This document shows positions 17,975-26,268 of a DNA stretch of 64,000 nucleotides, one piece after another. The notes beneath the pieces are model-generated. The model saw only the letters and a list, made by a program, of their open reading frames with translations, was not told where the DNA came from and ran no database searches. The translations under genes were made by a program, and so were the position numbers. Every line of letters begins with the position of its first letter. Position 1 is the first letter of the stretch. The stretch lies in the NCBI GenBank assembly GCA_964529285.1, contig CAZGWK010000006.1, positions 1 through 64,000 of the forward strand. The letters run 5' to 3'. This stretch comes from SURF-21 sp964529285 (GTDB lineage: Bacteria > Actinomycetota > Geothermincolia > Geothermincolales > RBG-13-55-18).

Positions 17975-18002
17975 ATTTTATATTAAAAGTTGTTATTGTC
18001 AA
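17975..18002 (-). promoter_or_regulatory. Predicted sigma-70 promoter of the xerC-like gene
   Basis: Reading the minus strand, TTGACA (17997-18002) is followed after 16 bases by TAAAAT (17975-17980), within one mismatch of the two consensus hexamers. The tract upstream, about 18003-18060, is strongly A+T-rich in an otherwise GC-rich genome and could act as an UP element. Predicted transcription start would be about 20-35 bases before the gene start. Confidence 0.6.
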
Positions 18003-18152
18003 TAGTTGAATCTAAAGTTAAAGATAATTATTATTGTGGCTATATTTATTATTTCTGTAAAAAAGGATTTATCGGCAGGCAGATACCCCCGCGCGAGACA
18101 AACGCATGAAGCCGCATGTAGAGCAGTCTTCCCCGCCACCGCGGACGCGACC

Positions 18153-19280
18153 TCAGTGCAGGGAAAGATCCGTTAAAAGGCGATAGCGGCCCCCCGGCTC
18201 CTCCGTGACCCAGCCCTTGAGTGACATGCCGGTAAGACAAGCGAGCAGCTCCGCCACCGAGACCCCGGTCCTGACCGCAAGCCAGTCCAAGCCGCGGGGA
18301 ATACCCTGCAGGAGTCCCGCGCAGGTCCGCTCGAGGTGAGTTGCCTCCAACTCGCGGATCGCCTGCTGTTTCTGTGATCCCGCAACCCCGGCTGCGGTGG
18401 GCGAGAAGAACGCGTCGGGCAATTCCTCGCATATGTCGTCGACATCGAGGACCAGTTTTGCACCCTTCTGTATGAGCCTGTTGGTTCCCCTGGATAGGGT
18501 GCTTCCGATGGGTCCCGGTACCGCCATCACTTCCCTGCCTTCATCCAGCGCCATATCCGCGGTTATGAGGGCTCCGCTCTTCTGCGAGGCTTCTACGACC
18601 ACGACTGCGTGGCAAAGCCCCGCGATTATACGGTTGCGGTGCGGGAAATGCCAGGGCAACGGCTCTTCCCCCGGAGGGTACTCGCTTACTATGCAACCGG
18701 AGGATGCGATACTAGCGAGAAGCCCCGCGTGACCGGCTGGATATACCCTGTCAATACCGCATCCAAGTACGGCTATGGTGAAACCACTCGCCTTCAGGCA
18801 TCCCCGGTGAGCGCGGCCATCTACTCCGTAAGCGGCACCGGATACCACCACCACGCCCCTGCGAGCCAGTTCCTCAGCGATGCTCTCGGCGGCCCAGCGG
18901 CCGTAACCCGAGGCCTTGCGCGCTCCCACCACGGCCACGAACGGAGCCTCGACCGGAGGTTCCCTGCCTATGGTAAAGAGAAGGGCGGGTGGATCGTATA
19001 TGCTGCGCAGCCTGTCCGAAAAAGGCGGGTCCGCGGGGGTTATTACTCCTATACCCCGCCGTTTCAGGTCCTCCAGCACGCGCGACGGATCAGTGCGGCC
19101 GCATTCGCCCGCCCAGCCGGCCGCCTTTTCCGAACCTACCAGCGACGCCGCACTGCTCCCCCCCTTCTCCAGGATATCCCACAGCTTCCTCGCTCCGCCC
19201 GCCAGGAGCAGCAAACGCGGAAGGGCCAGGGGGTTCATCCCCGTGAGGCAGGCCAGCGCCGCCCTATAAGCTTCTTGCAC
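18153..19280 (-). CDS. dprA: DNA processing protein DprA
   Basis: DprA/Smf protein of about 375 residues that loads RecA on incoming single-stranded DNA. The Rossmann core is clear: VGARKASGYGRWAAE, VVSGAAYGVDGRAHRGCL, TIAVLGCGID and FPHRNRIIAGL. The C-terminus has a winged-helix-like DML domain (LDWLAVRTGVSVAELLACLTGMSLKGWV). A GTG at 19280 sits six bases after GGGAGG and overlaps the end of the YifB gene; a longer in-frame start has no such site. Adjacent yifB (comM) is a frequent partner, hinting at DNA uptake, though no uptake machinery is in the window. Confidence 0.94.
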   Translation of the reverse strand: MQEAYRAALACLTGMNPLALPRLLLLAGGARKLWDILEKGGSSAASLVGSEKAAGWAGECGRTDPSRVLEDLKRRGIGVITPADPPFSDRLRSIYDPPALLFTIGREPPVEAPFVAVVGARKASGYGRWAAESIAEELARRGVVVVSGAAYGVDGRAHRGCLKASGFTIAVLGCGIDRVYPAGHAGLLASIASSGCIVSEYPPGEEPLPWHFPHRNRIIAGLCHAVVVVEASQKSGALITADMALDEGREVMAVPGPIGSTLSRGTNRLIQKGAKLVLDVDDICEELPDAFFSPTAAGVAGSQKQQAIRELEATHLERTCAGLLQGIPRGLDWLAVRTGVSVAELLACLTGMSLKGWVTEEPGGRYRLLTDLSLH

Positions 19281-20820
19281 AGCCGACCTCCCTGCCCATG
19301 GAAGAGCCCCAGAGCCTCTCCAATGAACGGTATTGCACGGCCTCCGCCAGGTCCGCCACGCATATTCCGTCACGTCCTGCCAGGTCGGCGATGGTCCTGG
19401 CCACTCTCAGGCAGCGGTCGAACCCCCGCGCGGTCAAACCCAGGCGGTCTGCTGCCGCATACATGAACCGCTTTTCCTCCTCGCCGAGGCGACATGTTGC
19501 GCGTATCCGCACCAGGCCGACATGCGCATTGGTCTCCGCCGCGCCGTGCCAGCGTGCCCGCTGCCTCTCACGCGCCTCAATCACCCTTTCGCGCACGCGC
19601 TGCGAGGTCTCACCGGCCGGAAGTTCCACCAGCTCGCGCGGGGGTAGCTTCGGCACCTCCACCTGCAGGTCGATACGGTCCAGAAGCGGCCCCGAAACGC
19701 GGTTGTAATACTTCCTCACCTCCCCCGGCGAGCAGGAACATGCGCGCTGCGTGTCGCCCAGGAAACCGCAAGGGCAGGGATTCATACCCGCCACCAGCAG
19801 AAAGCGAGCCGGGAAATTGGTGCATACGAGGGAACGGGATATCGTGATGCTCCCCTTTTCCATGGGTTGGCGCAGTACCTCCAGGGCGTCCCTCCTGAAC
19901 TCGGGCAATTCGTCGAGGAACAGCACCCCGCGATGGCTGAGGGTGATCTCTCCCGGTCGCGGGAAATTGCGGCCTCCTCCCGCCAGGCCTGCATGCGAGA
20001 TGGAATGATGCGGGGCGCGAAAGGGCGGGTGGCGCTGCAGAGGGCGGTCGGGATCCAGCAGCCCCGCTACGCTATGGATGCTCGAGACCTCGAGGACCTC
20101 TTCTCCGTTCAGCAGAGGCAGCACTCCGGGCAGTCTCTCCGCCAGCATCGACTTTCCCGACCCCGGCGGGCCGACGAAAAGGATGTTATGAAAACCTGCG
20201 GCGGCGATCTCCAGGGCTCGTTTTGCCTGCATTTGCCCCTTCACTTCGCAAAGACAGGGGAACTCGCTACCGTTATCGTTGTAGTCTTCGACGGCGGGCT
20301 GCTGTATGGGCCGGCCCCGTAGATATTCAAGGGCTTCCAGGAGGCTGGCGACACCGGTCACCTTGATCCCCTCGATGCGTGCCGCCTCGCGCAGGTTCTG
20401 CATGGGGACGATGATCTCCCCGCGGCCCTGGCGCCGCGCCCAAAGCGCCATGGCCAGGGATCCCCGCACTCCCCTTACCTTTCCGTCCAGCGCAAGTTCG
20501 CCTACCACCATCCTTCCCGCCAGGGCATCTGGCTTTAGGCTTCCGGATACAACCAGTATGGCCAGGGCGATGGGGAGGTCGAAATTGGAACCCTCCTTGC
20601 GCAGGTGGGCTGGCGCTAGATTTACCGTAATCAGCTGCCCGCAGAAGAGCAGTCCGGAGTTGGCGACCGCGGCCTTGATGCGCCTGTACGACTCGCGCAC
20701 GGCCGTGTCCGGCAACCCCACCATGTAGATACCGGGCAGGCTCCCGGAGGTGTTCACCTCCACTTCTACCTTCATTACCTCCATCCCCAGGATGGAGCAG
20801 CTGTCGACTCTTGCGAACAC
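19264..20820 (-). CDS. comM: YifB/ComM family Mg-chelatase-like AAA+ ATPase
   Basis: 518-residue AAA+ protein of the YifB/ComM family. An N-terminal Lon-S16-like (ChlI) domain is followed by an ATPase core with Walker A GPPGSGKSMLAERLPG, Walker B VLFLDELPEF and a C-terminal Mg_chelatase_C region (RGFDRCLRVARTIADL). ComM is a hexameric helicase aiding branch migration during natural transformation in some bacteria. The GTG start has GGAGG seven bases upstream. The 3' end overlaps dprA by 17 bases. Confidence 0.94.
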   Translation of the reverse strand: MFARVDSCSILGMEVMKVEVEVNTSGSLPGIYMVGLPDTAVRESYRRIKAAVANSGLLFCGQLITVNLAPAHLRKEGSNFDLPIALAILVVSGSLKPDALAGRMVVGELALDGKVRGVRGSLAMALWARRQGRGEIIVPMQNLREAARIEGIKVTGVASLLEALEYLRGRPIQQPAVEDYNDNGSEFPCLCEVKGQMQAKRALEIAAAGFHNILFVGPPGSGKSMLAERLPGVLPLLNGEEVLEVSSIHSVAGLLDPDRPLQRHPPFRAPHHSISHAGLAGGGRNFPRPGEITLSHRGVLFLDELPEFRRDALEVLRQPMEKGSITISRSLVCTNFPARFLLVAGMNPCPCGFLGDTQRACSCSPGEVRKYYNRVSGPLLDRIDLQVEVPKLPPRELVELPAGETSQRVRERVIEARERQRARWHGAAETNAHVGLVRIRATCRLGEEEKRFMYAAADRLGLTARGFDRCLRVARTIADLAGRDGICVADLAEAVQYRSLERLWGSSMGREVGCARSL

Positions 20821-20922
20821 GCCATCACCTCCTATATATGTTGTATTTATTGTATAAGATGGTGATGACAGGAAGGGGCGCAGCTGCAGGGTTTTCGCGG
20901 CAGGCGCAATCGCAACAATGTA

Positions 20923-21495
20923 TTACGGGTTCGCAGCCTCCGCGTAGGTCCTGCGCCCGGAGAGCCAGGTCAAGAGAATTCCGGTTATCAGAAAAGCGGG
21001 GATAGCCCACCAGGTGCTGGCAAGAAAAACCCATACCCCCGCGATAAAACCCCGTTTGGACAGAAACCACAGGGCGGGCGGCAGCATAACCGCCAGCAGG
21101 ATGGAATTGGAGATCAAGGATACCCAGACCCCCCGCAAGCCCAATCGCCGTGAGAGTTTGACGTCCGGGTAATAGAAGGCAAGCAGCAACACCGCAACCA
21201 GTATACCCAGCGCGACCAGCGCAACGACCGAGCTGTCGTAACTCACCCATATGGCGATGAGGGCGGAGATAAAGAAGGCCCCCAGCGCCAGCAAGGCGTA
21301 AATCAACTTGCGCAGCAGGGACATGGTCACCAACCTCGGCATGGAAGGCGGCCTGTACACGCGGATGCGCCTTATTTCCTGCTCCAGCTCGTACTCTTCC
21401 TCTTCGCCGGGAACCGCGTTGAGGTCACGTTCGCAGTTGAAGCAGTATTCGTCGCTGTCCAGGTTGTTCCTGCCGCACCAGGGACAGGCTTTCAT
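20923..21495 (-). CDS. Zinc-ribbon membrane protein of unknown function
   Basis: Not assigned to a named family. The first 22 residues form a zinc ribbon (CPWCGRNNLDSDEYCFNC, two CxxC pairs), then an acidic linker (EEEEYELEQE) and four hydrophobic segments between about residues 58 and 180, the last ones rich in Trp and Ala. The ATG follows GGGGGATT. It sits between yifB and yraN, on the same strand, with about 57 bases to yraN. The layout resembles small zinc-ribbon membrane sensors, but no function can be claimed. Confidence 0.7.
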   Translation of the reverse strand: MKACPWCGRNNLDSDEYCFNCERDLNAVPGEEEEYELEQEIRRIRVYRPPSMPRLVTMSLLRKLIYALLALGAFFISALIAIWVSYDSSVVALVALGILVAVLLLAFYYPDVKLSRRLGLRGVWVSLISNSILLAVMLPPALWFLSKRGFIAGVWVFLASTWWAIPAFLITGILLTWLSGRRTYAEAANP

Positions 21496-21552
21496 AATCC
21501 CCCGATCTTCAGGGCTCCGCGCGTGCCGGGGAAGCGGGGAAGGCTTCTTCCC

Positions 21553-21918
21553 TTATAAATCCCCAACCTCGAAGGCATCCTCCACGTGAACTATTTTCCA
21601 CACGTCACCGCGTCTCAGCAAGGCGATTACGTCGAAGCGGCAGCCCTTCGCGGCCCGGCCCCAGGCTGCCAGGTAATGCAACGCAGCACGCGCCATGCGT
21701 TCCTGCCGCTTCGCATCCACCGCGCCCAGGGCTTCCTCGATCTCGCCTCTCGACCTCGCCTTTACCTCACAGAAAACCACCCGACCCCGCCTGCATGCGA
21801 TTATGTCCAGCTCTCCCGCTGGGCAACGGTAATTCCTGTCAAGGATACGATAACCCTTGCGCTTGAGGAAGGCACATGCCGTGTCCTCCCCCGCCTTGCC
21901 CAGTTCCCTGTTGTTCAC
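21553..21918 (-). CDS. yraN: YraN family (UPF0102) predicted endonuclease-like protein
   Basis: YraN/UPF0102 protein, a small PD-(D/E)XK-fold domain often encoded beside rnhB. Family motifs: LGKAGEDTACAFLKRKGYRILDRNYR, then GELDIIACRRGRVVFCEVKAR, which holds the nuclease-like D..(E)xK residues. A GTG at 21918 with GGGAG at five bases gives 121 residues, the family size; longer in-frame starts would overlap rnhB. Function is not established, though a DNA-recombination role is suspected. Confidence 0.9.
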   Translation of the reverse strand: MNNRELGKAGEDTACAFLKRKGYRILDRNYRCPAGELDIIACRRGRVVFCEVKARSRGEIEEALGAVDAKRQERMARAALHYLAAWGRAAKGCRFDVIALLRRGDVWKIVHVEDAFEVGDL

Positions 21919-22012
21919 CTGCACTCCCGCATGCTTTCGACGCAACGCTACCATACCAATACAGCAGCCGGCGGTGACATAGTGCCTCGAAGAATACGGC
22001 AACGTGTGGGCG

Positions 22013-22660
22013 TCAAGCCCCGCCATCCGTGATTTCGAGCATCATCTCCAGTTGCAGAACGCCATGGAACGAGCTGCGGTGGCAGGGAACCGGCCCGTAG
22101 GCCGCAAGGGCTTTCAAGTGCTCGACGGTCCCGTAACCCTTGTTGGTAGCGAAGCCGTATTGCGGATAATGCAGAGACCAGTGGGTCATGAGCTGATCTC
22201 TGATCACCTTGGCGAGGATGGACGCCGCGGCTACGCTGCGGCACGCGCGATCGCCGTGGACTATGCTCCACTGAGGTATGCCGAGGGCGTCGATGTGATA
22301 GTAATCGACCATCACCATGTCGGGAACAGGCTCGAGCGAGTGAACGGCCGCGCGCATTGCGTTTATATTCTCCGGCTGCAATCCGTTCTCGTCTATATCG
22401 CGCGGAGCCACGCAGCAAAACGACCATGCCTCGGCGCAGGCCAGGATGTGCCTGAAAAGTCTTTTCCTCGTAGCCGGGGTCAGCAGCTTGGAGTCCGTGA
22501 GCTCCTCGAGATCATATATCTCACCCTTGGGGGGAAGGATTACCGCCGCCGCCACGAGCGGTCCGGCGAGGGCGCCCCTCCCCGCCTCGTCCGTTCCGGC
22601 GATCCTGCGGTACCCCAACCTCCATGCCCATCTCTCCGCAGTATCACGCGCAGCGCTCAA
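22013..22660 (-). CDS. rnhB: Ribonuclease HII
   Basis: RNase HII, removing ribonucleotides from DNA-RNA hybrids. The catalytic signature GTDEAGRGALAGPLVAAAVIL and the later DYYHIDALGIPQ, GDRACRSVAAASILAKVIRD segments give the D-E-D-D metal site. A TTG at 22660 is eight bases after GGAGG and is preferred over a GTG three codons earlier that overlaps that site; length about 215 residues. It follows lepB copy A with almost no gap, in the usual rplS-lepB-rnhB-yraN order. Confidence 0.95.
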   Translation of the reverse strand: MSAARDTAERWAWRLGYRRIAGTDEAGRGALAGPLVAAAVILPPKGEIYDLEELTDSKLLTPATRKRLFRHILACAEAWSFCCVAPRDIDENGLQPENINAMRAAVHSLEPVPDMVMVDYYHIDALGIPQWSIVHGDRACRSVAAASILAKVIRDQLMTHWSLHYPQYGFATNKGYGTVEHLKALAAYGPVPCHRSSFHGVLQLEMMLEITDGGA

Positions 22661-22672
22661 TCCTCTCACCTC

Positions 22673-23362
22673 CTACAATGTAGACCATCTGCCCGGCGGC
22701 CACCAGATCACGACGGCCCTGCCGATAACCGCCTGCAGGGGCACGAAACCCCAACGCCTGCTGTCGTTGGAGTTGGGGCGGTTGTCGCCCATGACCATCA
22801 CGGCGCCCTCCGGCACCTCCCACTTTCCGTCGGCGTTGTCCTGCACGTATTCGTAGCCGGGATCGTAGATCTCGCCGTTGACGTAGAGGATGCCGTCGCG
22901 CAGCTCAACGGCGTCGCCTCCTATCCCCACCACCCTCTTGATGAACTGCAGCGATTCCGGGTGAGTGATATTCAGTATCTCGCCCAGAAGGTCGAGTGAA
23001 CGCGTGAAAGCGTTGCCGCCATGCGTCCAGTTGGCCGTGTCGTTGGGGTCGAAGCGGAAGACGATGATCTCGCCCCGCCGTGGCTCGCGGAAGTGATAAG
23101 TGACGCGGTCGACCAGGACGCGGTCGCCCTCCTGCAGGGTGGGCTCCATGGAAGGGGAGGGGATGACGAACGATTTTATCGCGAAGGCCTGCAGGTATAT
23201 GGCTATCACCAGGGCGATGATGAAGAGCACGGCGAACTCCAGGGCGAGGGCTATCCACTGGTCCCGGGAGCGATTTCCTCCGCCGCTCTTCGGGGCCTCG
23301 CCACCGGCGTCCGGCCCCCGCTGCGCGGAGGAATCGCCGAAAGGGTCTTGGGGCATGGGCAT
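22673..23362 (-). CDS. lepB: Signal peptidase I, copy A
   Basis: Type I signal peptidase of 229 residues with a polar, Gly/Asp-rich cytosolic N-terminus (about 35 residues), one membrane segment at about 37-58 and an extracytoplasmic catalytic domain. The nucleophile Ser is in IPSPSMEPTLQEGD (near residue 71), the general-base Lys in FIKRVVGIGGD, and box E is VMGDNRPNSNDSRRWGFV. The protein matches copy B except for its last two residues (TL instead of AP), which lie outside the duplicated block. It sits downstream of rplS copy A. Confidence 0.96.
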   Translation of the reverse strand: MPMPQDPFGDSSAQRGPDAGGEAPKSGGGNRSRDQWIALALEFAVLFIIALVIAIYLQAFAIKSFVIPSPSMEPTLQEGDRVLVDRVTYHFREPRRGEIIVFRFDPNDTANWTHGGNAFTRSLDLLGEILNITHPESLQFIKRVVGIGGDAVELRDGILYVNGEIYDPGYEYVQDNADGKWEVPEGAVMVMGDNRPNSNDSRRWGFVPLQAVIGRAVVIWWPPGRWSTL

Positions 23363-23767
23363 AGAGCCTCGAGTATCAGGTACGGCGCTTCTCCTTGACC
23401 TTGGCTGCCTTGCCTACCCGGTCCCTGAGGTAATAGAGTTTTGCACGCCTCACGCCGCCCTGGGTCACCACCTCGATACTGGAGATGATGGGGCTGTGCA
23501 GCGGGAAAGTGCGCTCGACGCCCACGCCGAAGGATATCTTACGTACGCTGAAGGTCTCGCGCGTGCCGCCGCCCTTGCGCGCGATGACCACTCCCTGAAA
23601 GACCTGGATGCGCTCGCGGTTTCCCTCCACCACCCTGACGTGTACCTTTACCGTATCCCCGGGCCGGAAGTCCGGTATATCATCCCGCAGGTATTCGCTC
23701 TCTATTATGTCCGTCTTCTGCATTTTCCTTCCTCCTTTCCGCTATATATTACAACCCATCGCCACGC
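22682..23767 (-). repeat. Duplicated lepB-rplS block, copy A
   Basis: This 1,086-base block recurs at 23943-25028 with an offset of 1,261 bases. I compared the two by eye and found two internal differences: an A/C change that is synonymous in lepB, and a C/T change in the rplS ribosome-binding region. Identity ends sharply after CGCCACGC at the right and before the last codons of lepB at the left. The copies are separated by 175 unlike bases (23768-23942). Confidence 0.95.
23376..23723 (-). CDS. rplS: 50S ribosomal protein L19, copy A
   Basis: L19, 115 residues, with the canonical DIPDFRPGDTVKVHVRVVEG start of the SH3-like barrel, IARKGGGTRETFSVRKIS, and GVRRAKLYYLRDR near the end. The amino-acid sequence is identical to copy B. 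The ribosome binding site here reads AAAGGAGGAAGG before the ATG, slightly stronger than in copy B. It is separated from trmD by the second lepB-rplS pair and so is not in its usual place directly after trmD. Confidence 0.95.
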   Translation of the reverse strand: MQKTDIIESEYLRDDIPDFRPGDTVKVHVRVVEGNRERIQVFQGVVIARKGGGTRETFSVRKISFGVGVERTFPLHSPIISSIEVVTQGGVRRAKLYYLRDRVGKAAKVKEKRRT

Positions 23768-23942
23768 CTGTCGGCAAGGCCGCACGTGCGAGGCATCGCT
23801 TCCTCCCGTATACGTGACGTGCTCTTGACCCGGAAGGTTTCTCGAGGTCTTAGAAAAAAGCGCGGGCAGAACTGGAATAAAAGCAGGCCGCACTGGAGGG
23901 GGCGTTCCCCGCCCGGCTTACGCTATCCCGGCTTCACGGGGC
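23768..23942. other. Unique spacer between the two lepB-rplS copies
   Basis: 175 bases that do not match the corresponding sequence on the outer side of either copy. The last base-pairs before it repeat the final codons and stop of trmD, so copy A carries a trmD 3' stub. I see no convincing gene; a GC-rich inverted run (GGGGGCGTTCCCCGCCC near 23898-23915) could form a hairpin. Confidence 0.5.
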
Positions 23943-24623
23943 AGACCATCTGCCCGGCGGCCACCAGATCACGACGGCCCTGCCGATCACCGCCTGCAGG
24001 GGCACGAAACCCCAACGCCTGCTGTCGTTGGAGTTGGGGCGGTTGTCGCCCATGACCATCACGGCGCCCTCCGGCACCTCCCACTTTCCGTCGGCGTTGT
24101 CCTGCACGTATTCGTAGCCGGGATCGTAGATCTCGCCGTTGACGTAGAGGATGCCGTCGCGCAGCTCAACGGCGTCGCCTCCTATCCCCACCACCCTCTT
24201 GATGAACTGCAGCGATTCCGGGTGAGTGATATTCAGTATCTCGCCCAGAAGGTCGAGTGAACGCGTGAAAGCGTTGCCGCCATGCGTCCAGTTGGCCGTG
24301 TCGTTGGGGTCGAAGCGGAAGACGATGATCTCGCCCCGCCGTGGCTCGCGGAAGTGATAAGTGACGCGGTCGACCAGGACGCGGTCGCCCTCCTGCAGGG
24401 TGGGCTCCATGGAAGGGGAGGGGATGACGAACGATTTTATCGCGAAGGCCTGCAGGTATATGGCTATCACCAGGGCGATGATGAAGAGCACGGCGAACTC
24501 CAGGGCGAGGGCTATCCACTGGTCCCGGGAGCGATTTCCTCCGCCGCTCTTCGGGGCCTCGCCACCGGCGTCCGGCCCCCGCTGCGCGGAGGAATCGCCG
24601 AAAGGGTCTTGGGGCATGGGCAT
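23934..24623 (-). CDS. lepB: Signal peptidase I, copy B
   Basis: Second, nearly identical signal peptidase I gene. All catalytic boxes described for copy A are unchanged (Ser in SPSMEPTL, Lys in FIKRVVG, VMGDNRPNSND). The last residues are WSAP instead of WSTL. This copy lies directly after rplS copy B, so it occupies the position expected for the operon gene, while copy A occupies the position expected before rnhB. Both copies look intact and translatable. Confidence 0.95.
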   Translation of the reverse strand: MPMPQDPFGDSSAQRGPDAGGEAPKSGGGNRSRDQWIALALEFAVLFIIALVIAIYLQAFAIKSFVIPSPSMEPTLQEGDRVLVDRVTYHFREPRRGEIIVFRFDPNDTANWTHGGNAFTRSLDLLGEILNITHPESLQFIKRVVGIGGDAVELRDGILYVNGEIYDPGYEYVQDNADGKWEVPEGAVMVMGDNRPNSNDSRRWGFVPLQAVIGRAVVIWWPPGRWSAP

Positions 24624-25028
24624 AGAGCCTCGAGTATCAGGTACGGCGCTTCTCCTTGACCTTGGCTGCCTTGCCTACCCGGTCCCTGAGGTAATAGAGT
24701 TTTGCACGCCTCACGCCGCCCTGGGTCACCACCTCGATACTGGAGATGATGGGGCTGTGCAGCGGGAAAGTGCGCTCGACGCCCACGCCGAAGGATATCT
24801 TACGTACGCTGAAGGTCTCGCGCGTGCCGCCGCCCTTGCGCGCGATGACCACTCCCTGAAAGACCTGGATGCGCTCGCGGTTTCCCTCCACCACCCTGAC
24901 GTGTACCTTTACCGTATCCCCGGGCCGGAAGTCCGGTATATCATCCCGCAGGTATTCGCTCTCTATTATGTCCGTCTTCTGCATTTTCCTTTCTCCTTTC
25001 CGCTATATATTACAACCCATCGCCACGC
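23943..25028 (-). repeat. Duplicated lepB-rplS block, copy B
   Basis: Partner of the block at 22682-23767, same orientation. It begins three codons before the lepB stop and ends within the last seven codons of trmD, so the duplication boundary lies inside trmD and inside the lepB 3' end rather than at any recognisable insertion-sequence end. Confidence 0.95.
24637..24984 (-). CDS. rplS: 50S ribosomal protein L19, copy B
   Basis: L19 identical in sequence to copy A, here in its normal place 25 bases downstream of trmD in the rpsP-khpA-rimM-trmD-rplS operon. The ribosome-binding region reads AAAGGAGAAAGG, one base different from copy A. L19 sits at the 30S-50S interface, and a second full-strength copy is not expected to be needed. 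Confidence 0.96.
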   Translation of the reverse strand: MQKTDIIESEYLRDDIPDFRPGDTVKVHVRVVEGNRERIQVFQGVVIARKGGGTRETFSVRKISFGVGVERTFPLHSPIISSIEVVTQGGVRRAKLYYLRDRVGKAAKVKEKRRT

Positions 25029-25735
25029 GGTCCGCCAGGGCCAGCGAGCTCGGGCCGTCTTTTCTGCGTGCATTGCACGGCGGCTTCGCGCCGCCACTTC
25101 TCCACTGCGCCGTGATCTCCCGAGAGGAGTACCTCCGGCACCTTCCATCCCATATATTCAGCCGGCCGCGTGTACTGCGGGTACTCCAGCAGGCCCCGGG
25201 AGAAGGACTCGCAGGCCAGCGATTCCTCGTTACCCAACACGCCCGGTACCAGTCTGCTGATGGACTCTATAACGACCAGGGCGGCGAATTCGCCCCCGGA
25301 CAGGACGTAATCTCCTATGGAAAGGGCGTCAGTGCAAAGATGTTCGAACACTCTCTCGTCCACTCCCTCGTATCGCCCACAGATCAGCGCGATATGTTCG
25401 AGCGCCGCCATCTCCTCCACCTTTGCCTGGCCCATGCGCTCGCCGCGGGGCGTGAGCATCACCACCCTTACCTTCTCCTGCAACGATTCCAACTCGCCAA
25501 TGCCGAAACCCAGAGTCCGGGTCACCGCCTCGAATACGGGCTCCGGCTTCATTACCATACCAGGCCCTCCCCCAAAGGGGGCATCATCCACCTGGCGGTG
25601 CTTTCCCGCGGAGTAATCCCTGATGTCATGTACCCGGATATCCAGTATCTCTCCCCGCATCGCCTTTCCCAGCAGGCCCTCCCGCAGGGGCGAATCGAAG
25701 ATGCCCGGAAAGATGGTATAGACGTCTATACGCAC
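25010..25735 (-). CDS. trmD: tRNA (guanine-N1)-methyltransferase TrmD
   Basis: SPOUT-fold methyltransferase making m1G37 in tRNAs, 241 residues. Signature stretches include MRIDVYTIFPGIFDSPL, DDAPFGGGPGMVMKPEP, ICGRYEGVDERV and SIGDYVLSGGEFAALV, which form the trefoil-knot cofactor site. The start is GTG with a GAGG site just upstream, four bases after the rimM stop. The C-terminal tail after VEKWRRE is Arg/Pro/Gly-rich and its last codons are part of the duplicated block. Confidence 0.97.
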   Translation of the reverse strand: MRIDVYTIFPGIFDSPLREGLLGKAMRGEILDIRVHDIRDYSAGKHRQVDDAPFGGGPGMVMKPEPVFEAVTRTLGFGIGELESLQEKVRVVMLTPRGERMGQAKVEEMAALEHIALICGRYEGVDERVFEHLCTDALSIGDYVLSGGEFAALVVIESISRLVPGVLGNEESLACESFSRGLLEYPQYTRPAEYMGWKVPEVLLSGDHGAVEKWRREAAVQCTQKRRPELAGPGGPRGDGL

Positions 25736-25739
25736 TGCC

Positions 25740-26264
25740 TCATTCCTCCAGCAGGCCCGGGAGGGGCTCTATTACGATGCTGCCGCCGTCCGGGTCTATC
25801 TCCTTGACCACCTCGGCCGTCATCGGTATCAGGTATTCCATATCGCCCTGCACTATCAAAACGTCGTTGGCGCCCGTCTCCATGACCTCCGCGACTTTCC
25901 CCAGCCGCCTTCCGCCGGTGGTGCGTACCTCCAATCCCAAGAGCTGGTGTTCCCACCGCGTACCGGCAGGCGGGTCGCCTACTTCCTCCGGCGTGACCAG
26001 CAATCTCCGGCCTGCGAGCTGCAGGGCGTCCTCCCGGACCGTAAACCCGCGGAACCTCACCAGCAGAGCGCCGGCCGCCTCCTCGACCTCATCCAGGACC
26101 AGCCTGCCGCTTCCCTCTCTTCCTTCGACGATAAAGGTATTTCCAGTCGCGAACCTAAGTGGATTCGAGGATAGCACCTCGATCTTGACCCAACCCCGGA
26201 CCCCGTATGCTTTGATCACCCTGCCGGTGACCACATAGGTGGTCCTTCTAAAAGGTGGCAACAT
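25740..26264 (-). CDS. rimM: Ribosome maturation factor RimM
   Basis: 16S rRNA processing protein RimM, 174 residues, with the N-terminal domain (VTGRVIKAYGVRGWVKIEVLS) and the C-terminal PRC-barrel domain (LLGLEVRTTGGRRLGKVAEVMETGANDVLIV, ending YLIPMT and VVKEID). It binds S19 during 30S assembly. The listed ATG has only a weak ribosome binding site; a GTG about ten codons inside has AGAAGG upstream, so the first ten residues are uncertain. It lies between khpA and trmD as usual. Confidence 0.95.
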   Translation of the reverse strand: MLPPFRRTTYVVTGRVIKAYGVRGWVKIEVLSSNPLRFATGNTFIVEGREGSGRLVLDEVEEAAGALLVRFRGFTVREDALQLAGRRLLVTPEEVGDPPAGTRWEHQLLGLEVRTTGGRRLGKVAEVMETGANDVLIVQGDMEYLIPMTAEVVKEIDPDGGSIVIEPLPGLLEE

Positions 26265-26268
26265 GTGA

